NCBI GenBank assembly: GCA_023663205.1
Contig: JAMPHX010000069.1
Coordinates: 1 to 6,875, forward strand
Source of the DNA: Corallococcus sp.
GTDB taxonomy: Bacteria; Bacillota; Clostridia; Christensenellales; CAG-314
DNA: 6,875 nucleotides
Direction of reading: 5' to 3'
Within the stretch, counting starts at the first letter, position 1, and each line of letters opens with the position of its first letter. Below are positions 1 through 4,950 of this stretch, piece after piece. The position numbers were made by a program, and so were the translations under genes. Under the pieces are notes generated by a model that worked only from the letters and a program-made list of their open reading frames with translations, was not told where the DNA came from and made no database searches.

Positions 1-435
1 GAATCGGACGCAAATCAAGTTGCGTGGTATTTGTCGCTGACAAGCGGCGACCCGTTTGTGCTATATAGCGGACTGATGAATTGTTATAGCGAAGCAATAA
101 GGTTGGTTAGGCTGTTCCCAAATTCAGAGTCGGATGCCATTAAACTGAAAAATTCTCTTTGTGACGGTATCAAGACAGAGTTTTCCGAGTATTCCAAATT
201 TTGGAACGAATTTAAATTATTGGATAATATGGGTAGTTTTTTCAATGATATTTATTTGAAACTATCCGGTCAGCAAAACGGTGTCGGCAGTTACAATCCG
301 CCTCCGCAAATTTCCGATAGCGGCGAAAAAGACGACCACGGAAATACTGTGTGGGTAATTGAAGATTTTTCCGAGGCTCAAAATATGTTGATACAATTGT
401 ATTTTGACGGTTATCTGCAAAAAGTAAATATTTGA
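1..435 (+). CDS. C-terminal part of an unrecognised protein (5' end outside the window)
   Basis: The reading frame is open from base 1 to a TGA at 433-435, giving 144 residues of a longer protein. A TTG at base 31 could be read as a start, but it has no Shine-Dalgarno site and the frame stays open upstream, so the gene is best read as truncated by the window edge. The visible part is soluble, with no membrane segment. It is mostly helical in pattern and rich in Asn, Ser, Asp and aromatic residues. A low-complexity Gly/Pro/Ser stretch (around NPPPQISDSGEKDD, residues 99-112) separates the main part from a short C-terminal segment. I do not recognise the family and assign no function. It ends 33 bases before the tRNA promoter, and I see no terminator between them. 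Confidence 0.75.
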   Translation, partial: ESDANQVAWYLSLTSGDPFVLYSGLMNCYSEAIRLVRLFPNSESDAIKLKNSLCDGIKTEFSEYSKFWNEFKLLDNMGSFFNDIYLKLSGQQNGVGSYNPPPQISDSGEKDDHGNTVWVIEDFSEAQNMLIQLYFDGYLQKVNI

Positions 436-467
436 AACAAAATTTAATCAAAGTACTAACAAAATCG

Positions 468-496
468 TTGACATATTTTTGTTGCTATTATATAAT
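468..496 (+). promoter_or_regulatory. Consensus sigma-A type promoter of the tRNA array
   Basis: TTGACA at 468-473 and TATAAT at 491-496 are both perfect hexamers, separated by the optimal 17 bases. Transcription should begin near 503, leaving a leader of about 10 bases before the first tRNA at 514. A perfect consensus fits the high expression expected of stable RNA genes. The spacer is very T-rich. Confidence 0.93.
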
Positions 497-513
497 GAAT
501 AGGCTGTTGAAGT

Positions 514-587
514 GCGGGTGTAGTTCAATGGTAGAATCCCAGCCTTCCAAGCTGGTCGCGTGGGTCCGATTCCCATCACCCGCTCCA
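514..587 (+). tRNA. tRNA-Gly(TCC)
   Basis: This is a complete cloverleaf. The acceptor arm GCGGGTG/CACCCGC pairs perfectly. The anticodon stem CCAGC/GCTGG closes the loop CTTCCAA with anticodon TCC, reading GGA and GGG. The T-loop is TCCGATT-like, the discriminator is T584, and CCA is encoded at 585-587. It is the first gene of the array. Confidence 0.97.
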
Positions 588-601
588 TTTTGCAATTGCC
601 T

Positions 602-678
602 GTGCCTGTAGCTCAGCAGGATAGAGCAACGGCCTTCTAAGCCGTTTGTCGGGGGTTCGAATCCCTTCAGGCACGCCA
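602..678 (+). tRNA. tRNA-Arg(TCT)
   Basis: The acceptor GTGCCTG pairs with CAGGCAC, and the D stem GCTC pairs with GAGC. The anticodon stem ACGGC/GCCGT closes the loop CTTCTAA with anticodon TCT, reading AGA and AGG, codons common in the genes here. The T-loop is TTCGAAT. The T stem has two G-T pairs at its outer end. The discriminator is G675 and CCA is encoded at 676-678. Confidence 0.97.
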
Positions 679-684
679 TGTTAT

Positions 685-762
685 GGTGGGCTTAGCTCAG
701 ATGGTTAGAGTGCCAGATTGTGACTCTGGAGGTCATGGGTTCGATTCCCATAGCTCACCCCA
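685..762 (+). tRNA. tRNA-His(GTG)
   Basis: The anticodon stem CCAGA/TCTGG closes the loop TTGTGAC with anticodon GTG. The acceptor GTGGGCT (686-692) pairs with AGCTCAC (752-758) with one G-T. The extra G at 685 pairs with the discriminator C759. This is the G-1:C73 pair that histidyl-tRNA synthetase recognises, here encoded in the DNA. CCA is encoded at 760-762. Confidence 0.96.
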
Positions 763-773
763 TTCATATTTAT

Positions 774-848
774 AGGGGTATCGCCAAGCGGTAAGGCATT
801 AGACTTTGACTCTAACATCCGTAGGTTCAAATCCTGCTACCCCTGCCA
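774..848 (+). tRNA. tRNA-Gln(TTG)
   Basis: The acceptor AGGGGTA (774-780) pairs perfectly with TACCCCT (838-844). The D stem is the short GCC/GGC type. The anticodon stem TTAGA/TCTAA closes the loop CTTTGAC with anticodon TTG, reading CAA and CAG. The T-loop is TTCAAAT, the discriminator is G845, and CCA is encoded at 846-848. The A1-T72 first pair is weak, as is usual for tRNA-Gln. Confidence 0.96.
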
Positions 849-853
849 GTTAT

Positions 854-929
854 GACCCATTAGCTCAGTCGGTAGAGCACATGACTTTTAATCATGGTGT
901 CCCGCGTTCGAGTCGCGGATGGGTCACCA
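854..929 (+). tRNA. tRNA-Lys(TTT)
   Basis: The acceptor GACCCAT pairs perfectly with ATGGGTC. The anticodon stem CATGA/TCATG closes the loop CTTTTAA with anticodon TTT, reading AAA and AAG. The T arm is CCGCG-TTCGAGT-CGCGG. The discriminator is A926 and CCA is encoded at 927-929. The final A is also the first base of a 9-bp inverted repeat that fills the gap to the next tRNA. Confidence 0.97.
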
Positions 930-949
930 ACTTAATTTTTAATTAAGTT
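929..949 (+). repeat. Perfect AT-rich inverted repeat between the two tRNA-Lys genes
   Basis: AACTTAATT (929-937) and AATTAAGTT (941-949) are exact reverse complements around a TTT loop. With only one C-G pair on each side and no long T run after it, this is a poor terminator. It could fold in the precursor RNA and affect processing of the flanking tRNAs, or be a chance product of AT-rich sequence. The pairing is seen; any role is inferred. Confidence 0.6.
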
Positions 950-952
950 TAT

Positions 953-1028
953 GCACCTTTAGCTCAGTTGGTAGAGCAATTGACTCTTAATCAATGGGTC
1001 CAGGGTTCGAGTCCCTGAAGGTGTACCA
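953..1028 (+). tRNA. tRNA-Lys(CTT)
   Basis: The acceptor GCACCTT pairs with AAGGTGT, with a G1-T72 wobble at the first position. The anticodon stem ATTGA/TCAAT closes the loop CTCTTAA with anticodon CTT, reading AAG only. The T arm is CAGGG-TTCGAGT-CCCTG, the discriminator is A1025, and CCA is encoded at 1026-1028. It sits directly after the Lys(TTT) gene, but its acceptor and anticodon arms differ, so it is not a recent copy. Confidence 0.96.
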
Positions 1029-1040
1029 TGACAGTTTAAT

Positions 1041-1124
<84 letters not shown>

Positions 1125-1135
1125 ACTAAATATTC

Positions 1136-1210
1136 GCGGGAGTGGCTCAGTGGTAGAGCGTTGCCTTGCCAAGGCAAATGTCGCGGGTTCGAATCCCGTT
1201 TCCCGCTCCA
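1136..1210 (+). tRNA. tRNA-Gly(GCC)
   Basis: The acceptor GCGGGAG pairs with TTCCCGC with one G-T at the inner end. The anticodon stem TTGCC/GGCAA closes the loop TTGCCAA with anticodon GCC, reading GGC and GGT. With the Gly(TCC) gene at the head of the array, all four glycine codons are covered. The T-loop is TTCGAAT, the discriminator is T1207, and CCA is encoded at 1208-1210. Confidence 0.97.
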
Positions 1211-1222
1211 TAATCATTAGGG
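1209..1222 (+). repeat. Direct repeat, copy 1, at the 3' end of tRNA-Gly(GCC)
   Basis: CATAATCATTAGGG begins inside the encoded CCA of the last tRNA and runs into the left arm of the terminator. The same 14 bases recur at 1352-1365. Both copies are followed, with an offset of one or two bases, by GCGTAT. Only one of the two copies keeps a working terminator hairpin. Confidence 0.7.
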
Positions 1223-1241
1223 CGCGTATCGCGCCCTTTTT
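1219..1241 (+). terminator. Intrinsic terminator of the tRNA array
   Basis: GGGCGCG (1220-1226), loop TAT and CGCGCCC (1230-1236) form a perfect 7-bp GC stem, extended by A1219-T1237 and followed by TTTTT at 1237-1241. This is a strong Rho-independent terminator nine bases after the last tRNA. Confidence 0.95.
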
Positions 1242-1351
1242 GCTTGGTCATTTTCGTCTGTGTAAATTTCGGCTGCGTTTGTTTTGCGCTTAAAATGATG
1301 TGCATAATTATTATCTGTATTTTGTGAAGATGTATTTTCATTCTATAAACA

Positions 1352-1365
1352 CATAATCATTAGGG
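1352..1365 (+). repeat. Direct repeat, copy 2, possible decayed copy of the tRNA-array terminator
   Basis: This is an exact 14-base match to 1209-1222. The downstream bases (GGCGTAT, then a T6 run at 1375-1380) look like the terminator with its right arm lost, so the stem here would rest mainly on G-T pairs. It could be a remnant of a duplicated tRNA 3' end, or one end of an old insertion between the repeats. Confidence 0.65.
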
Positions 1366-1380
1366 GCGTATTGCTTTTTT

Positions 1381-1397
1381 GTTTAAGGGGCTTAAAC
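1381..1397. repeat. 7-bp dyad upstream of the yjjG promoter
   Basis: GTTTAAG and CTTAAAC are exact reverse complements around GGG. The dyad ends two bases before the candidate -35 box at 1400. No T run follows on either strand, so a terminator is unlikely. Its place just upstream of a promoter would suit a regulator-binding site, but no regulator is known. Confidence 0.5.
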
Positions 1398-1399
1398 AG

Positions 1400-1428
1400 T
1401 TGACTAAAAATCCAAATTAGAATAAATT
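1400..1428 (+). promoter_or_regulatory. Candidate promoter of the yjjG-like gene
   Basis: TTGACT at 1400-1405 (5 of 6 to consensus) and TAAATT at 1423-1428 (4 of 6) are 17 bases apart. They lie 34 bases upstream of the start codon, after the tRNA terminator. The region is very AT-rich, so the -10 assignment is uncertain; TAGAAT at 1418 matches better but is too close to this -35. Confidence 0.45.
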
Positions 1429-1462
1429 TAATTTAAATTGATTAGCATAATGGAGTAAAACA

Positions 1463-2143
1463 ATGAAGTATAGCACATTACTTTTTGATATTGACGGCAC
1501 TATTCTTGACTTTGCAAAATCAGAAGAAAATGCTCTAAAATTGACTTTTGAACATTTTGGATTTTATTATTCGGATTATACACTCGAAAGATATAGGTTC
1601 AATAATGAAATTCAATGGCATTTATTTGAACAAGGTAAAATTTGCAAAAGCGATATTTTGACAAATAGATTTGTATGCACGTTAAATGAATTTAATATCC
1701 AAACAGATGTTACCGTTGTTGCGGACTATTTTCAAGAGCGCTTGAATGAAGGCTATTTTGAAATAGACGGTGCACGGCAAGTTTTAGAAACATTAAGTAA
1801 AAATTACTCACTATATATTATTACCAACGGTGTAAAACGTACGCAAGAATCTCGAATGCGCGGAAGCGGATTTGATAAATACTTTATTGATAGTTTTATT
1901 TCGGAAATTATAGGTTCTCCAAAACCGAACAAAAAATATTTCGACTACTGTCTTGAACATATTGCCGAAAAAGATATAAAACGAGTGTTGATAGTGGGAG
2001 ATTCATTGGAATCTGATATTGTCGGCAGCATCAATTCCAATATAGATACGTGTTGGTTTAATGCGCAGGAAAGGGAGAATACATATAATGTTAAGCCTAC
2101 TTATGAAATCAAAAAATTGATACAACTATTTGATATCTTATAG
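1463..2143 (+). CDS. yjjG: HAD-family noncanonical pyrimidine nucleotidase, YjjG type
   Basis: This 226-residue cytoplasmic protein is predicted to remove phosphate from nucleoside 5'-monophosphates, in the YjjG family chiefly damaged or unusual pyrimidine nucleotides such as halogenated or oxidised dUMP and dTMP. The four HAD motifs are visible: DIDGT with nucleophile D9 and acid/base D11; TNG at 121-123; K154 within SPKP; and GDSLESD at 179-185 with metal-binding D180 and D185. The helical cap lies between about residues 18 and 95. The N-terminal LLFDIDGTILDF and the late CWFN segment (197-200) are typical of YjjG. The ATG is preceded by TGGAG seven bases upstream. The gene stands alone on its strand and ends 11 bases from the end of the convergent rdgB. 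The exact substrate cannot be read from sequence; a relative such as a PynA-like or phosphoglycolate phosphatase is the alternative. Confidence 0.85.
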   Translation: MKYSTLLFDIDGTILDFAKSEENALKLTFEHFGFYYSDYTLERYRFNNEIQWHLFEQGKICKSDILTNRFVCTLNEFNIQTDVTVVADYFQERLNEGYFEIDGARQVLETLSKNYSLYIITNGVKRTQESRMRGSGFDKYFIDSFISEIIGSPKPNKKYFDYCLEHIAEKDIKRVLIVGDSLESDIVGSINSNIDTCWFNAQERENTYNVKPTYEIKKLIQLFDIL

Positions 2144-2154
2144 TATTGTTACTG

Positions 2155-2730
2155 TTAGTGTGCCAATTTACTAAGCAAACTTAGCAATGCGCGTCCGCGA
2201 TGGCTTATTTTGTTCTTTTCTTCATCGGTACATTCGCCAAACGATTTTTTTAAGTCATTGCAGAAAAAGATACTGTCATATCCAAATCCGGCTATTCCGG
2301 TTTCTTTTGTTAGTATCTCCCCTTCTACACGTCCGATTGCAGATATTTCTTTTCCGTCGTTGAAGCGCAATACTACTGCAGTTTCAAAATAAGCAGTGCG
2401 GTCGGCTATATTTTTGAGTTTATCTAATAATTTTCTTCTATTTGCTGCAAAATCATGATTGCCTGCATAACGCGCAGAATAAACGCCGGGTTCTCCGTTA
2501 AGCGTTTTGACGCATAGTCCGGTGTCGTCTGCAAGAACGGGCAAATCGGTAAATTTTGCTATTTCGCGTGCCTTTATTTGTGCGTTTTCCAAAAATGTTT
2601 TGCCGTTTTCGCAGGGGTCACATTCTATGCCGACATCTTGTAGCGAGTATATATTTTGGAATGCATTTTTCAGTATTTGGCGTATTTCAAAAATTTTATG
2701 TGCATTATTACTTGCAATTACAATATCCAT
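2155..2730 (-). CDS. rdgB: XTP/dITP pyrophosphatase, RdgB/HAM1 family
   Basis: This cytoplasmic enzyme of 191 residues, normal for the family, hydrolyses XTP, ITP and dITP to monophosphates and pyrophosphate, keeping deaminated purines out of DNA and RNA. The family motifs appear in order: SNNAHKIFEI at 7-16 (substrate-binding start), FLENAQIKA at 46-54, ADDTGL at 67-72 with metal and catalytic Asp68 and Asp69, GEPGVYSARYAG at 79-90, GFGYDSIF at 148-155 for base recognition, and SHRGRA at 176-181. The first base of its ATG is the last base of the TAA of the upstream membrane-protein gene (TAATG), so translation is probably coupled; only a weak GGA lies upstream. It converges on the yjjG-like nucleotidase. 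I see no clear terminator in the 11-base gap. Confidence 0.95.
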   Translation of the reverse strand: MDIVIASNNAHKIFEIRQILKNAFQNIYSLQDVGIECDPCENGKTFLENAQIKAREIAKFTDLPVLADDTGLCVKTLNGEPGVYSARYAGNHDFAANRRKLLDKLKNIADRTAYFETAVVLRFNDGKEISAIGRVEGEILTKETGIAGFGYDSIFFCNDLKKSFGECTDEEKNKISHRGRALLSLLSKLAH

Positions 2731-3182
2731 TAATTTTTTTCCGTATAAATAATATTTTCGTTTGAACTTTTAAGCAATCTAACAATTTCAGGTATATCGC
2801 ACGATTCTATATTTAGCATTACTATTGTAGGGTCCAATTGTTTTCCTTTGTAACTGAAATACAATTTTGCATTGTTTTTGTCGTATAGTATGTTGACAAT
2901 GTTCTCGATTTTAACCTGTTTTGAAAGCAAATCGATAATACCGAATTTCAAGCATAAGTATTCTTTGCCAACTGTATAGTGCAAGTTTAAAAGGAAGACA
3001 GCGACTACAGTAACGCACAGAGAAACTGCAATAGATACTATGTTTATTGTAATAGAGCCCTGCGGCAATTGAAATAGTCCTAATAACTTAAAGACATAAT
3101 AGGTAATGCTTGTAATCTGCAAAACAATGAGGACAATATAAATGATTTTCAAATAGATTGGTAATTTGTAACGAAATTTCAT
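2730..3182 (-). CDS. Small membrane protein with two N-terminal helices and a bacterial PH-like domain
   Basis: From the ATG at 3182 this is a 150-residue protein. Residues about 8-33 and 43-66 form two hydrophobic helices, and the remaining 80 residues are predicted cytoplasmic. They start with YTVGKEYLCLKFGIIDLLSKQV and KIENIVNI, the strand pattern of bacterial PH-like domains (YdbS/SunI-type membrane proteins): a tyrosine-led strand, a second strand ending in G-I-I, then an I-x-x-I segment. The frame extends upstream to a TTG at 3242, but that adds 20 polar and aromatic residues before the natural membrane start, and a good -10 box (TATAAT on the minus strand, 3227-3222) lies inside that extension, so ATG 3182 is preferred despite a poor Shine-Dalgarno. 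It overlaps rdgB by one base. The fold assignment rests on pattern only, and the function is unknown. Confidence 0.65.
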   Translation of the reverse strand: MKFRYKLPIYLKIIYIVLIVLQITSITYYVFKLLGLFQLPQGSITINIVSIAVSLCVTVVAVFLLNLHYTVGKEYLCLKFGIIDLLSKQVKIENIVNILYDKNNAKLYFSYKGKQLDPTIVMLNIESCDIPEIVRLLKSSNENIIYTEKN

Positions 3183-3221
3183 AAAGTAATGATAGCATAT
3201 TTTATTGTTGTAGTAAACGAA

Positions 3222-3227
3222 ATTATA
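3222..3227 (-). promoter_or_regulatory. Candidate -10 box for the PH-like gene and rdgB
   Basis: The minus strand reads TATAAT at 3227-3222, about 40 bases upstream of the ATG at 3182. At 17 bases upstream the -35 position reads ACAATA, a poor match, so the promoter is only tentative. In such AT-rich sequence a chance TATAAT is quite possible. Confidence 0.35.
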
Positions 3228-3291
3228 TGATATAATAAACAAAATATTGTCGTTTACCGCAATTATAAAGTATTTGATTGGCGTACTATTT

Positions 3292-3316
3292 ACAGTTGCT
3301 TGATAGCAGTTACTGT
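3292..3316. repeat. Imperfect hairpin in the divergent intergenic region before alr
   Basis: ACAGTTGCT (3292-3300) can pair with AGCA (3305-3308) and ACTGT (3312-3316) around a TGAT loop, giving nine pairs interrupted by a three-base bulge (GTT). No T run follows. It lies midway in the space between two divergent genes, where an operator or a 5' leader structure could be, but no known riboswitch or T-box motif is present. Confidence 0.35.
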
Positions 3317-3374
3317 TTGCGTCAATCTCTCAATGAAATAATTTACATTATTCATTATTCAAAATTAACTTTAT

Positions 3375-3381
3375 GAGAGGA
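3375..3381 (+). promoter_or_regulatory. Shine-Dalgarno site that sets the alr start at GTG 3388
   Basis: GAGAGGA at 3375-3381 is a strong ribosome-binding sequence, ending six bases before GTG 3388. It overlaps the in-frame ATG at 3373, which has only AT-rich sequence (no purine run) upstream. The GTG is therefore the better start, and the ATG would be masked by the ribosome site. Confidence 0.65.
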
Positions 3382-3387
3382 AAAATT

Positions 3388-4404
3388 GTGGTAGCGGTGG
3401 ATTGGAATGCGATAGTTCAAAATGCTTTGTTTTTTAAGCGTGCTTGTGAAGGTGCCAAACTATGTGCTGTGGTCAAGTGCAATGCTTACGGTCATGGTAT
3501 TAGACGCACTGCGGCTGTGTTAAACGATATCGTCGATATGTTTGCTGTTTCAAATATTTATGAGGCTAACGAAATTGGATATTTGAACAATGACATACTT
3601 ATACTGCTGCCATGTTCAGCAAAAGATACGGGCGATGCAATCAAACAGGGATACATATTGACATTGGACAGTTTTGATACTTTGTGTACAATAAATAGTG
3701 TCGCCGAATCGTTGAAAATAAAGGCACATGTGCATTTGAAGTTGGATACAGGTATGGGAAGGTTGGGATTTGTGCCTGACGAATTGGAAGAACTGGTTTT
3801 GCGACTAAAAAATGTGGATAGCATTGTTGTAGATGGCATTTTTTCACACTTTGCAAGCGCGGATTGCAATATGGAGTATACTCAAAGACAGTTTGACCTG
3901 TTTGAAAAATCTTGCCTGTATCTTAAAAGCGAATTATCGCTTGATGATTGTATTTGTCATATTGCCAATACATCCGCAACAATTTCGGATAAAAAATATC
4001 ATTTAGATATGGTGAGAATAGGACTCGGTTTGTATGGCTACGGAGATGATGGATTGATGCCTGCCAAGATTGTCAAAGGCTCAATTGTTGCAGTAAAGCA
4101 ATTGCACAAAGGGAATACTGTAAGTTATGGAAATAAATATATCTGCATGCGCGATACAAAGGTTGCAATTATTTCTTATGGGTATTCCGACGGGTTGTAT
4201 AGAGAGTGGATTGACGGACTATCTACGGTGGAAATTAAAGGTAAGTCATGCAGAGTATTGGGCAATGTATGTATGGGGATGTTTATGGCGGATATTTCTG
4301 AAATCGAAGCAAAGCAATTTGACGAAGTGACAGTATTCGGAACAAAGAATTGCAGTGTAGGCAATAAAGTAATTGTGTATGAATTATTGTGCGGATTGAG
4401 GTAA
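3388..4404 (+). CDS. alr: Alanine racemase (divergent, short C-terminus)
   Basis: This PLP enzyme interconverts L- and D-alanine for peptidoglycan. From GTG 3388 it has 338 residues (343 from ATG 3373); relatives usually have 360-390. Numbering from the GTG, the N-terminal barrel carries the PLP lysine K30 in VVKCNAYGHG, K118 and R125 in KLDTGMGRLGF, H154 in SHFASAD, the NTSAT phosphate-site segment (194-198) and R210 in MVRIGLGLYG. The C-terminal domain carries the second catalytic base Y247 (TVSYG) and Y266 (GYSDG). Three features are odd. The usual GRxCMD reads GNVCMG, so a conserved Arg and Asp are Asn293 and Gly297. The protein also stops right after YELLCGLR, losing the usual RVPR tail and its active-site-entry tyrosine. 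It leads a tight operon, with rsmD starting three bases after its stop. Family membership is sure; exact substrate preference is not. Confidence 0.88.
   Translation: MVAVDWNAIVQNALFFKRACEGAKLCAVVKCNAYGHGIRRTAAVLNDIVDMFAVSNIYEANEIGYLNNDILILLPCSAKDTGDAIKQGYILTLDSFDTLCTINSVAESLKIKAHVHLKLDTGMGRLGFVPDELEELVLRLKNVDSIVVDGIFSHFASADCNMEYTQRQFDLFEKSCLYLKSELSLDDCICHIANTSATISDKKYHLDMVRIGLGLYGYGDDGLMPAKIVKGSIVAVKQLHKGNTVSYGNKYICMRDTKVAIISYGYSDGLYREWIDGLSTVEIKGKSCRVLGNVCMGMFMADISEIEAKQFDEVTVFGTKNCSVGNKVIVYELLCGLR
4398..4401 (+). promoter_or_regulatory. Shine-Dalgarno site for rsmD inside the end of alr
   Basis: GAGG at 4398-4401 lies in the last two sense codons of alr, six bases before the TTG start of rsmD at 4408. 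It supports the TTG start and tight linkage of the two genes. Confidence 0.7.
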
Positions 4405-4407
4405 AAA

Positions 4408-4947
4408 TTGCGAGTAATAAGCGGTAAGTACAAAGGCAGACGATTGAATACTCCCGAAGGAATTGCTACACGTCCGACTTTGGATAGAGCAAAAGAAACG
4501 ATATTTAATATTATTAACTTTAATTTAGACGGCGCAACCTGTTTAGACCTGTTTGCAGGAAGCGGACAAATTGGCATAGAAATGCTCAGTAGAGGTGCGG
4601 AACAATGTGTTTTTGTCGATTATTCTGCAAAAGTGGTAGAAGTTATTCGCAGTAATTTAAGTGCTCTGAATATTACCGCTGCTGTTGTATATCAACAAAA
4701 TGCACTTGAAGCATTGAAAATGTTGCAAAATAAAATGTTTGATGTTATTTATTTAGACCCGCCTTTCGGTGAAGGGATATATTTACATGTTTTGGAAAAG
4801 ATAATGTCATACGAATTGCTTGCCGAAGAAGGAATTATCGTGTGTGAAAGCAGTTACTTAGAGCCAATATCTATTGTCGGTAATTTGAAAATTATAAAAG
4901 AAAAAAAAGTCGGCACTGTGAAATTTACGTTATTAGGGAGGCAATGA
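4408..4947 (+). CDS. rsmD: 16S rRNA (guanine(966)-N2)-methyltransferase RsmD
   Basis: This 179-residue SAM-dependent enzyme methylates N2 of G966 in 16S rRNA during 30S assembly. The RsmD signature is complete: MRVISGKYKGRRL at the N-terminus, TRPTLDRAKE at 21-30, the SAM-binding motif I LDLFAGSG at 46-53 followed by IGIEMLSRGA, an acidic ribose-binding D71 at the end of the next strand, and the catalytic DPPF at 117-120. The start is TTG; the family's typical MRVI(S/A)GKYKG opening begins exactly there and an SD site precedes it. Length is normal. coaD follows with a three-base gap, the same rsmD-coaD order as ylbH-ylbI in Bacillus subtilis. Presence of alr directly upstream is less usual. 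Confidence 0.95.
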   Translation: MRVISGKYKGRRLNTPEGIATRPTLDRAKETIFNIINFNLDGATCLDLFAGSGQIGIEMLSRGAEQCVFVDYSAKVVEVIRSNLSALNITAAVVYQQNALEALKMLQNKMFDVIYLDPPFGEGIYLHVLEKIMSYELLAEEGIIVCESSYLEPISIVGNLKIIKEKKVGTVKFTLLGRQ

Positions 4948-4950
4948 ACA

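Noticed and set aside
488..679. Minus-strand open frame across tRNA-Gly and tRNA-Arg, reading GNRTHATSLEGWDSTIELHP
   Set aside because: This is the well-known false protein produced by translating tRNA genes backwards; the tRNA cloverleafs explain the sequence fully.
1242..1462. Riboswitch or T-box leader between the tRNA array and the yjjG-like gene
   Set aside because: No T-box core, specifier stem or known riboswitch motif is visible; only the repeat, a dyad and a candidate promoter.
2144..2210. Bidirectional terminator between the yjjG-like gene and rdgB
   Set aside because: A small CTAAG-CAAA-CTTAG hairpin lies in the end of rdgB, but no T run follows it directly and the 11-base gap has no stem; too weak to call.
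2210..2765. Several plus-strand open frames opposite rdgB
   Set aside because: They are shadows of a gene with complete family motifs on the minus strand, with no Shine-Dalgarno sites or recognisable features.
3183..3387. T-box or amino-acid leader before alr
   Set aside because: No T-box consensus or attenuator with a T run is seen; the only structure is a bulged hairpin of uncertain meaning.
3558..3869. Minus-strand open frames opposite alr
   Set aside because: They are shadows of the alanine racemase reading frame, which is fully supported by motifs.
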